A DNA stretch of 9,608 bases. Source: Parachlamydia sp. (GTDB taxonomy: Bacteria > Chlamydiota > Chlamydiia > Chlamydiales > Parachlamydiaceae). Shown piece after piece: positions 1 through 6,232 of the stretch (its first letter is position 1; each line of letters begins with the position of its first letter). The notes under the pieces are model-generated. The model saw nothing but the letters and a program-made list of their open reading frames with translations, searched no databases and had not been told where the DNA came from. The position numbers were made by a program, and so were the translations under genes. Location: contig JAJTHR010000197.1 of NCBI GenBank assembly GCA_021298935.1, forward strand, positions 1 to 9,608. Reading direction: 5' to 3'.

Positions 1-142
1 ATAAAGTTGGCTTGTCAGCGCTTCAGATTTAAAAGATCTTTTCGAAGTTGATATCTTTGAATATCAACAAGGAGAGATCTTTTAAAGATGAAGGTGATCA
101 CAAGTCAAATTTATGATTTTAATTTCGGGAAATGGTATAAAC
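1..142 (+). repeat. Left copy of 142-bp inverted repeat
   Basis: Bases 1-142 match the reverse complement of 9466-9607 at 139 of 142 positions. The only differences are at 10, 11 and 34, so the inner 108 bp (35-142) are identical. The match stops abruptly after ...ggtataaac at 142, ten bases before the ATPase start codon. The outer limit cannot be seen because the repeat reaches the window edge. It contains a nested hairpin, a Shine-Dalgarno-like AAGGAG at 69-74 and a short open frame from ATG 88 (MKVITSQIYDFNFGKWYK, then divergent sequence). No transposase lies beside it. It may be an element terminus, or one member of a dispersed repeat family. Confidence 0.95.
28..86. repeat. Nested hairpin inside left inverted repeat
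   Basis: Two sets of perfect arms are nested. The outer arms are tttaaaagatct (28-39) and agatcttttaaa (75-86), 12 bp. The inner arms are gttgatat (47-54) and atatcaac (61-68), 8 bp around a 6-base loop. A further cttca (21-25)/tgaag (89-93) pairing extends the base past a 2-base mismatch. There is no trailing T-run, so it does not look like an intrinsic terminator. It could be a protein-binding palindrome or a structured element end. Confidence 0.8.
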
Positions 143-146
143 AAGG
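143..146 (+). promoter_or_regulatory. Ribosome binding site of the AAA ATPase gene
   Basis: AAGG at 143-146 lies six bases before ATG 153 and immediately outside the inverted repeat. The reading frame is blocked by TAA at 138-140, so no start further upstream is possible. The AAGG supports ATG 153 as the real start. Confidence 0.6.
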
Positions 147-152
147 TTTTAT

Positions 153-1577
153 ATGCACCATTCCTTCATAGGACGAAAGAGAGAGCTCCAGATGCTTGGT
201 GAGCTCTTTAAAAAGAAAGCAGCGAGCCTTGTTGTCATTCGGGGTAGGCTTCGTATTGGAAAAAGTCGTTTAGCTCAAGAATTTTCTCGAAAAACTCCTC
301 ACTATGTTTTTTCAGGGCTTCCACCGACAAAAGGCATTTTAGCTGCCGACCAAAAGGAGGAATTTGCTCGCCAATTACAACGCGAAATGAAAATACCTCT
401 TCCAAGAGCTGATGATTGGGGTGATCTTTTTTGGCTTTTAGCCCAGCATGCTCAAAAAGGTAAAATAGTTCTTGTTTTAGATGAAATTAGCTGGATGGGC
501 TCCAAAGACCCTACATTTCTTGGAAAACTCAAAACGGCCTGGGATCTTTATTTCAAAAATAATCCTCAATTGATTCTCATTTTATGTGGATCTATTTCAA
601 GTTGGATAGAAGAAAATATTCTTAGTAGTACAGGTTTTATGGGAAGAATATCTTTAGATATTTTTTTGGATGAGCTCCCCCTTTATGAATGCAACGAATT
701 TTGGAATGCAGAACAAGATTTAGTGTCAGCATTTGATAAGCTAAAAGTGCTCTCTGTCATGGGGGGCGTACCAAGGTATCTTGAAGAAATTTTACCTAAA
801 CAAAGCACTGAGGCAAATATTCAAAGGCTCTGTTTTAGGAAAGAAGGTTTTCTTTTTAGTGAGTTTGAACGAATTTTTTCTGATTTATTTTCTTCCCGCA
901 GTGCTACATATAAAAAGATTGTTGAAAGGCTTTCAGAAGGGCCGTGTGAACTTAAAGACATCTATAAAGTTTTGGGGGTGGCGAAAAATAGTCTTGTTTC
1001 CGAGTATATGGAAGATCTTGTGACAGCCGGTTTTGTTTCCCGTGATTTTACCTGGCATCTTAAGACAGGTTTAGATTCAAGATTAAGCCACTATAGACTT
1101 AAGGACAATTATTTAAGATTTTATCTCAAATACATTGAACCGAATAAAAAAAAGATTGAAAAACAGGGAATAAAATTATTACCCCAATGGCAATCTGCGA
1201 TGGGATTGCAGTTCGAAAACCTGGTGCTTGGCAATCGAAAAACGTTACAGAAAATAATTGGTATCGATTCGTCTGATATTGTGAATGATAATCCATTTTT
1301 TCAACGCAAATCCAGTGATCGACAGGGATGTCAAATTGATTACATGATTCAAACAAAATTTGGAACTTGTTATCTTTGTGAAATTAAATTTAGCGCTCAA
1401 GAAATTACAAAAAGCATTATCCAGGAAGTTAAACAAAAAATCACAAATTTAGCCCTTCCAAGAAACATGTCTATACGTCCAGTTTTAATTCACGTTAATG
1501 GCGTAGATGAAAGAGTCAATGAGGGTGATTTTTTTTCTTCAATAATTGATTTTAACGATTTGTTGCTTAAATATTGA
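153..1577 (+). CDS. AAA ATPase with C-terminal DUF234 (PD-(D/E)XK-like) domain
   Basis: This is a 474-aa solo ATPase of the archaeal-type AAA/DUF234 family. Residues 5-12 (FIGRKREL) form the N-terminal box typical of the family. The Walker A is GRLRIGKS (31-38), where relatives usually read GRRRxGKT/S. The Walker B is VLVLDE (106-111), followed by a sensor-1-like strand LILILCGS (140-147). A winged-helix-like region spans roughly 250-300. The C-terminal domain has the spaced acidic pattern E355, D396 and E410-x-K412, as in DUF234 restriction-endonuclease-like folds. Members are common in intracellular bacteria and archaea, but their function is poorly known; nucleic-acid processing or element maintenance are guesses. 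Length is normal and the ORF intact. Composition is notably AT-rich. It is convergent with the fic gene, with a 17-bp gap and no terminator hairpin. Confidence 0.88.
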   Translation: MHHSFIGRKRELQMLGELFKKKAASLVVIRGRLRIGKSRLAQEFSRKTPHYVFSGLPPTKGILAADQKEEFARQLQREMKIPLPRADDWGDLFWLLAQHAQKGKIVLVLDEISWMGSKDPTFLGKLKTAWDLYFKNNPQLILILCGSISSWIEENILSSTGFMGRISLDIFLDELPLYECNEFWNAEQDLVSAFDKLKVLSVMGGVPRYLEEILPKQSTEANIQRLCFRKEGFLFSEFERIFSDLFSSRSATYKKIVERLSEGPCELKDIYKVLGVAKNSLVSEYMEDLVTAGFVSRDFTWHLKTGLDSRLSHYRLKDNYLRFYLKYIEPNKKKIEKQGIKLLPQWQSAMGLQFENLVLGNRKTLQKIIGIDSSDIVNDNPFFQRKSSDRQGCQIDYMIQTKFGTCYLCEIKFSAQEITKSIIQEVKQKITNLALPRNMSIRPVLIHVNGVDERVNEGDFFSSIIDFNDLLLKY

Positions 1578-1594
1578 ATGGTTGATTGCCAAAC

Positions 1595-2635
1595 TTATGG
1601 CTTTTTATACCAGAGCGCTCCTCTTCCCTTTCCTTTGGAAAGGATGAGAGCTTCGTCCCTTAATTGCCGAATGACCAGGCGAATGGTATCTCTGCTGATT
1701 GTCGGGCAGGCCTTTTCAATGTCGGAGATGGAAAAAGGGCCTGGCAGGTTTACAATTGTTGTCCGCACATGCCCTCCCTTTGAGCCTTTGCCAGCATTCA
1801 GTATCCCCACTCTTGCTTCGAATTCTTTGTAGGCTTTTAAGAGAACTCCCCAAAAGTAAGTCATCCAGGGCATGATATCATGCCGGCCTTCATGCCAATC
1901 TTTGGAGCTTTTTTCGAGGGTTTCATAGTAGCTGTCCTTGGACTCTTCAAAAATACGCTCAAGGCTAATGTAGCGGCCGACCTGATAATCGAAATGATAG
2001 AGAAGAAGAAGCGTTAACAGGCGTGCTGAACGCCCATTTCCATCGCGAAAGGGGTGAATGCATAAAAAATCTAAAATAGCAGCAGGGATGGCAATTAAAG
2101 GTTCGATCTTGTCTTTTTCGATACTCGCCTGGTAATGGGAAACTAGTTTTTCCATGGCTAATGGTGTCTCAAATGCCGAGGAAGGACTGAATCGTATGCG
2201 CTGCGTTCCGTCGGGATAAGTTTCTGTAATCTGGTTATCTGTTTTTTTCCATTGCCCGCCGGGATGAGGATGGTACCGGTAAAGCCAGGTATGAAACTGC
2301 AAAATAACATTAATCGAAAATGGCATTTGGGTAGATGATTGGTGTATCAAATTCAATACATCCCGATAACCGGCGATCTCTTGTTCAGAACGATTAAGGG
2401 GGCTGGTATTTTGAACCACTAAATTAGCGATACGCGCATACGGAGCCGTGATTCCCTCCAACCTGTTCGATGACTCGCTCGATTCAATCATGGCTGCTTG
2501 CTGGAGCCCTTTTAATATTTCAGGCGACTGCTTGAAATAGAGCTTTTGCTTTCCCTGATACTCGCCAATCAGACGCAGCGTGCTCAATTGTTCAATAGAA
2601 AAAGATAATTTTGGAAAAAGATGAAAGGATGCCAT
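1595..2635 (-). CDS. Fic family protein, class II (N-terminal inhibitory helix)
   Basis: This 346-aa protein is intact. The Fic core motif HPFRDGNGRSAR (194-205) is complete: catalytic His194, the anion-binding loop, and Arg202/Arg205 for the triphosphate. An inhibitory motif of the (S/T)xxxE(G/N) type is seen as S56-N-R-L-E60-G61, which places it in class II, where Glu60 would block ATP until displaced. The flap lies around 127-136 (GQWKKTDNQI). Residues about 300-335 form a winged-helix-like C-terminus (SISDIEKACPTISRDTIRLV). The family transfers AMP (occasionally other groups) from nucleotides to Ser/Thr/Tyr hydroxyls of target proteins; the target is unknown. No signal peptide and no separate antitoxin gene are present. 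It is last of the minus-strand genes but has its own promoter and operator-like repeats just upstream. ATG 2635 is the only sensible start, although no clear Shine-Dalgarno is visible. Confidence 0.93.
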   Translation of the reverse strand: MASFHLFPKLSFSIEQLSTLRLIGEYQGKQKLYFKQSPEILKGLQQAAMIESSESSNRLEGITAPYARIANLVVQNTSPLNRSEQEIAGYRDVLNLIHQSSTQMPFSINVILQFHTWLYRYHPHPGGQWKKTDNQITETYPDGTQRIRFSPSSAFETPLAMEKLVSHYQASIEKDKIEPLIAIPAAILDFLCIHPFRDGNGRSARLLTLLLLYHFDYQVGRYISLERIFEESKDSYYETLEKSSKDWHEGRHDIMPWMTYFWGVLLKAYKEFEARVGILNAGKGSKGGHVRTTIVNLPGPFSISDIEKACPTISRDTIRLVIRQLRDEALILSKGKGRGALWYKKP

Positions 2636-2637
2636 AA

Positions 2638-2696
2638 ATAGGGTAATAATGAGTCATAATAGGGTATTTTCGCGATAATTATTACCCTATTATGAC
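2638..2696. promoter_or_regulatory. Operator-like palindromes at the fic promoter
   Basis: A 13-bp sequence atagggtaataat at 2638-2650 recurs in perfect inverted form at 2678-2690, covering the predicted -10 box. A second, partly overlapping palindrome pairs gtcataatagggta (2653-2666) with taccctattatgac (2683-2696), 14 bp without mismatch. The core ATAGGGTA therefore occurs three times between promoter and start codon. This layout is typical of a repressor-bound autoregulated promoter. The binding protein is not evident; the Fic protein's own winged-helix-like C-terminus is one candidate. Confidence 0.7.
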
Positions 2697-2706
2697 TTTC
2701 CGTCAA
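2678..2706 (-). promoter_or_regulatory. Predicted sigma70-type promoter of the fic gene
   Basis: On the minus strand, TTGACG (2706-2701) is followed after a 17-bp spacer by AATAAT (2683-2678). Each box is one base off consensus and the spacing is optimal. The start codon is about 43 bases further on. The -35 box begins seven bases past the stop codon of the upstream repeat ORF, so fic need not depend on read-through from the helicase. Confidence 0.65.
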
Positions 2707-2712
2707 GCAGAC

Positions 2713-3369
2713 TTATGTAAAATTATTGAGATTATCCGGGTTAAAAAAATCGTCTTCATCAAAAAAATTGAATTGGTTTTCGCTTAAATTTGATAATTCA
2801 AAAGCAGTGTCCTGATTTTCAAGCTTCTCAACACTATTAGGGAATTCCTCTAGATCTGCATGCCCACCCGGTGGTTGCATGGCTGACGGGTAGGCGGGAC
2901 TCATATTAGCATTTGGAGCAGTCGTTGTTGCCATGGTCGAGCCGTTATCATCAAAAATCGAGGGGTTTCGAAAGTTGTAAGAGCTGTAAGGAAGGTTATA
3001 AACGTTTCCCTGCATGGGCGCACCTTGCAGTGGCATGGTTGATGGGTAGGCGGGACTCATGTTAGCGTTTGGAGCAGTCGCAGTTGCCATGGTAAAGTTG
3101 GAGGGATTCAAAATAGAAGGGTTAGGAAGGTAATAAGGGGCGTAAGGAGGGATATTTAAGTTTCCGTGCATGACCGCACCTTGTGGTTGCATGGCTGATG
3201 GCCGTAACGGGTTCAAATTAAGGAATGGAGCATTCGTATTTCTCATGAGATTGTTGATGTAATTAACCTCAGGGGGTTTCTGAGCGGAGATGTGTTGAGA
3301 CGGAAATGGGTAAGGGGCCCTTCTTGCAAAATAGTTTTCGGGGGGCTGCAATTGTTGCGAAGCAGGCAT
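2713..3369 (-). CDS. Pro/Asn-rich tandem-repeat ORF, probable frameshifted C-terminus of the helicase
   Basis: This 218-residue ORF has no recognisable family. Residues 1-56 are Q/P/N-rich. Residues 57-108 and 109-160 are two copies of a 52-aa repeat, each starting PS(A/T)M and ending TAPNANMSPAY. A partial third copy (PSAMQPPGG) follows. Residues 170-218 turn acidic and Phe-rich, ending FFDEDDFFNPDNLNNFT. It overlaps the helicase end by 127 bp in the -1 frame, has no Shine-Dalgarno before ATG 3369, and its frame stays open back to 3396. Composition of the overlap (MPASQQLQPPENYF) is continuous with the rest of this ORF, whereas the helicase-frame reading is Cys/Leu/Arg junk-like. I infer it is the true tail of the helicase, separated by a one-base loss or programmed slip at the T run 3380-3376. 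A stand-alone protein remains possible. Confidence 0.6.
   Translation of the reverse strand: MPASQQLQPPENYFARRAPYPFPSQHISAQKPPEVNYINNLMRNTNAPFLNLNPLRPSAMQPQGAVMHGNLNIPPYAPYYLPNPSILNPSNFTMATATAPNANMSPAYPSTMPLQGAPMQGNVYNLPYSSYNFRNPSIFDDNGSTMATTTAPNANMSPAYPSAMQPPGGHADLEEFPNSVEKLENQDTAFELSNLSENQFNFFDEDDFFNPDNLNNFT
2863..3201 (-). repeat. 156-bp tandem repeat (2.2 copies) encoding a 52-aa unit
   Basis: Copy 1 is 3201-3046, copy 2 is 3045-2890, and a partial third copy is about 2889-2863. The best-conserved stretch encodes TAPNANMSPAYPS. Copies stay in register as exact multiples of three, so the repeat is maintained as protein. Middle portions have diverged (NIPPYAPYYLPNPSIL against YNLPYSSYNFRNPSIF), with aromatic and Pro-Ser positions kept. 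Confidence 0.85.
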
Positions 3370-6098
3370 TTGGCTAAAAACTGATTGCTTGTTCGATTAA
3401 CAAGCGGTGCAGTCAACCACCAACACCGCTGCGCGGGTGTTTCGAATAAAATCCCAGATGGAGGCGGCATATAGTGAGCTTTTTGCATTTCATCTTCGAT
3501 TTGCTGCATATTTATCTTGTCGATAGCGTTGCGTTTCACGGGAGATCTAACACCTTGAGGCGACCAATCAATTTGGTAATTTACTGTCGCACGCTGTTCT
3601 TGGGCAGGCCCCTTATCATCCTTAATTCCTACCCATCGTTGATTACCTACCAGCTGATTGAAAAAAAGTTGATCGTTGAATGCAGGATAAGACCAATCGA
3701 ATATGAGAGCAGAGGACTTTCCTGGTGAGGGTCGCAATAAGCGTCCGCCTCTTTGAGTGGCAAAGACAACAGAACGGGTAGGCCGCAGGTTAAAAGCCAC
3801 CCGATCTTTTGGATTGTCATACCCTTCAGCAAATACCTTATCCCCGACTAAAATAGGGATTTTTCCAAGCTTATGCAGCTCGATCAATTCCTCCCGTTTT
3901 TTCTGGCTTATTTTGGAGTGCACAGCAGCTGCCCACTGCACCACCCCTTTAGATGGCTTGGGAAGTTTCCTATTTAATGCATAGGCAACGCTATCGGCAT
4001 GGTCAATTCCTACGCAAAACACAAGTGTGGAGTGGCCAAATATTTTTTCATTGGTATAAGGATCGCTTTCATTCATATAAATGTCAGCGACCATGTCGTT
4101 AAGTTGAGTGGACTGGGCAATTCGTTCTAAATCCTCATTCGTGTAATCGGCAGTCTTGTCCTTACTCTTTTTTTTGTTAACTTTATTAATATTTAAATTG
4201 GACGCATGAACGATGATATTTTTTACAGGTGATAACGAGCCATCTTCAATAAGTTGTATCAAATTCATCCCGTAGATTTTTGGTCCAAATACCTCTGAAG
4301 CTTTAGTGTATGTTCTTTCCACCCAGCCTGAATTAGTATAGGTATCAGTAGCTGTCAGACCAATGACGGAAGCGGATTTTTGTAAATTTTGGAAGATGGC
4401 CGCCCGATTGGATGTTAAGGCCGTATGCGCTTCATCTGCCCAAACCAAACCAAATGAATGAAGTGGGAGGCGCTGGGAAGAATTGTAATCCCTTTCAAGG
4501 GATTGATAAGTGGTTACCATGATTTCTCCATCAAAGCGGTCTTTTGCATTACCGTCAAAACGTGAAACACGCGTGGTTGGAGAAATTTGTTTTATATTTT
4601 CAATCGTCTGTTCCATTAAAAGGGTAGTGGGAACCACAATAAGGGTAGGCATGCGGACTGCAAGAGTTTGCAATAACATAATATATGTTTTGCCAGCTCC
4701 CGTTGGCAGGCAAAAATAACCGTTTGCAAGATCGTCATTTTTTTGGATGTAAGTATTCAACTCACGATAAGCATCCAGCTGATGTTCGCGCAATTTAATA
4801 CCGTATTTACAGGATAAATTTTTTTCGCACAAAGCAGTTAATCCTGCACTGATTTGGTCCTTTCTTTTTTGAATCCAGTTTTCCTCACCCATTTTTGCCA
4901 TTGTAAACTCTTCTCGTTGTGAGGAGGAGCCAATCTGAAACCCAAAAGATCTTTGAAAAGTACTTAACCAGGTAAGTATATCCAGTTTTTTTCCTGTCTT
5001 GTCATTTTTTAAAAAGCGATCTTTAGAGAATTTTGTTATTAATTGCTTCGCTTTTTCTTTTATTCTCTCCTCTTTCGAGAATTGATACTTTTCTTCAAGC
5101 ACCGCAAGACGATAAAAGACTGAAATATAATTATTTGCTTTAATTATATTATTAGTAAAAAATATATCTAGCAAATAATCAATTTCGTTAATTTGATCGA
5201 TGTATTCTTGGTTTTGATTTTTTTCCTTATAATGAATAGCTAATTCATATCGTGCGTGTAAAATACTTAAATCAATATCCAAAACATCATGCTTAATGCT
5301 TTTTAACAACTTTTTTGATTCTTCGTAGTGGTGAATTGTTTTTTTCAGGGCTTCAGCCTTATCCTCGCATTCGAGATGGGAGTCCAAGTAGAGATCGGCC
5401 GTTCTTTCATGGCATGTTGCAAGCGCCTGAACGCAAAAAGAATGTAATGATTGTTCCCGATTTGCTTCTTCGGCTGCAGTATAGCGTCCCGTTTCTTCTT
5501 GTAATAACTGAATGGCGGCCGGCCAATTGATGGTTTGATCAGGATCAACTTCTTCGGTAATTTCACGCAATTGTCTGGCAACATCCAGGCTTTTCCATGA
5601 CGCATAGTCATAAATAAGGTTAGGGATATAAAAGGATGAAATCTTATAATCAAGATGATGTTGTTTGCCAACTTGCTCGATTACTTTTAAAATTCGTAAT
5701 TCCTCTTCAAAAATTTCTTCCGTAATGGGATAGGGGTGGATGGTATCAAGAAGAAATTGAATATGATTAATATTTGCCCGATTATTTTCCGAACAAAAAT
5801 CACTATTAATATTAAGCGTTTTTTTCAAACCGGAATATTCGCTTGCAGCATCAAGATAAATGTCTAAAGGCAGCTCTTGTCGCCCATTCAATTGTTGAAG
5901 CTTTCCAACATTCGTCGTCAGTGTTTTCAATGATTCTTTTAATTTTTGAAGTTCGTTCTGATCCGTTTTTGGCTTTTTGGCTGCGGGAGGACAAATAAAA
6001 TGGGTGGCCGGCCTTTTATTACTTGGTTTGCTATTTTGCGGTAATTTCAAATCATTATTATATTTAATTGTATTATTTATTGATGCTGTTGGATTCAT
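3243..6098 (-). CDS. Superfamily 2 DExH helicase with N-terminal NLS-like segment
   Basis: This 951-residue ORF holds a full SF2 core: REHQ (437-440), Walker A LPTGAGKT (464-471), Ia region TLIVVPTT (485-492), DEAH (555-558), motif III LTAT (581-584), a motif V region around 752-760 (GDKVFAEGY), and motif VI QRGGRLLRP (782-790). This is ResIII/type I restriction-like organisation, but no methyltransferase, specificity or nuclease gene is nearby. Residues 28-46 read KRPATHFICPPAAKKPKTD, closely like a bipartite or c-Myc nuclear localisation signal. Residues about 50-400 are charged and helical, possibly TPR-like, and unrecognised. The start is supported by AAGGA at 6110-6106. The last ~44 residues (from 908) look out of frame (see the repeat ORF); a -1 shift would give a ~1128-aa protein. 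ATP-driven nucleic-acid remodelling is well supported; secretion and nuclear targeting are inference. Confidence 0.88.
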   Translation of the reverse strand: MNPTASINNTIKYNNDLKLPQNSKPSNKRPATHFICPPAAKKPKTDQNELQKLKESLKTLTTNVGKLQQLNGRQELPLDIYLDAASEYSGLKKTLNINSDFCSENNRANINHIQFLLDTIHPYPITEEIFEEELRILKVIEQVGKQHHLDYKISSFYIPNLIYDYASWKSLDVARQLREITEEVDPDQTINWPAAIQLLQEETGRYTAAEEANREQSLHSFCVQALATCHERTADLYLDSHLECEDKAEALKKTIHHYEESKKLLKSIKHDVLDIDLSILHARYELAIHYKEKNQNQEYIDQINEIDYLLDIFFTNNIIKANNYISVFYRLAVLEEKYQFSKEERIKEKAKQLITKFSKDRFLKNDKTGKKLDILTWLSTFQRSFGFQIGSSSQREEFTMAKMGEENWIQKRKDQISAGLTALCEKNLSCKYGIKLREHQLDAYRELNTYIQKNDDLANGYFCLPTGAGKTYIMLLQTLAVRMPTLIVVPTTLLMEQTIENIKQISPTTRVSRFDGNAKDRFDGEIMVTTYQSLERDYNSSQRLPLHSFGLVWADEAHTALTSNRAAIFQNLQKSASVIGLTATDTYTNSGWVERTYTKASEVFGPKIYGMNLIQLIEDGSLSPVKNIIVHASNLNINKVNKKKSKDKTADYTNEDLERIAQSTQLNDMVADIYMNESDPYTNEKIFGHSTLVFCVGIDHADSVAYALNRKLPKPSKGVVQWAAAVHSKISQKKREELIELHKLGKIPILVGDKVFAEGYDNPKDRVAFNLRPTRSVVFATQRGGRLLRPSPGKSSALIFDWSYPAFNDQLFFNQLVGNQRWVGIKDDKGPAQEQRATVNYQIDWSPQGVRSPVKRNAIDKINMQQIEDEMQKAHYMPPPSGILFETPAQRCWWLTAPLVNRTSNQFLAKCLLRNNCSPPKTILQEGPLTHFRLNTSPLRNPLRLITSTIS

Positions 6099-6232
6099 TG
6101 ATTTTTCCTTTTATTTAATTAAATAACTTAGTTTATAGTTGTTAAATTTATGTAAAGACAATAGAAATATAAAATTAAGAAACTGACACTAATTAGCCTT
6201 TTTGATATGGAGGAAAAAAACAGGAGGGTTGT
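6099..6232. promoter_or_regulatory. Divergent promoter region between helicase and acylase genes
   Basis: This is 134 bp of very AT-rich DNA between two divergent starts. It includes a perfect 16-bp palindrome ttatttaattaaataa (6111-6126) directly upstream of the helicase ribosome binding site. On the minus strand, TTGTCT followed by an 18-bp gap and TATAAA (in the 6130-6165 stretch) is a plausible helicase promoter. On the plus strand a TATAAA lies near 6170, but I see no convincing -35 box. The acylase gene has a strong Shine-Dalgarno, AGGAGGG at 6222-6228, four bases before ATG 6233. Confidence 0.5.

Noticed and set aside
133..141. TGGTATAAA, an extended -10-like sequence at the inner edge of each repeat
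   Set aside because: Transcription would begin about five bases before the ATPase start codon, leaving out its ribosome binding site, and no -35 box is present.
781..1023. 80-aa plus-strand open frame inside the ATPase gene
   Set aside because: It lies entirely within a well-supported AAA ATPase gene in another frame and has no domain or ribosome binding site.
1577..1600. Terminator between the convergent ATPase and fic genes
   Set aside because: The 17-bp gap holds no GC-rich hairpin or T-run in either direction.
1595..2706. Fic toxin-antitoxin pair
   Set aside because: The operator-like repeats fit, but no small antitoxin ORF lies beside the gene and the inhibitory motif is in the Fic protein itself.
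5345..5671. 108-aa minus-strand open frame within the helicase N-terminal region
   Set aside because: It shares the strand with the helicase in a different frame; the helicase frame is continuous here and has more natural composition.
3243..6098. Type I or III restriction system (helicase resembles ResIII/HsdR)
   Set aside because: No methyltransferase, specificity subunit or nuclease motif is present in the protein or its neighbours.
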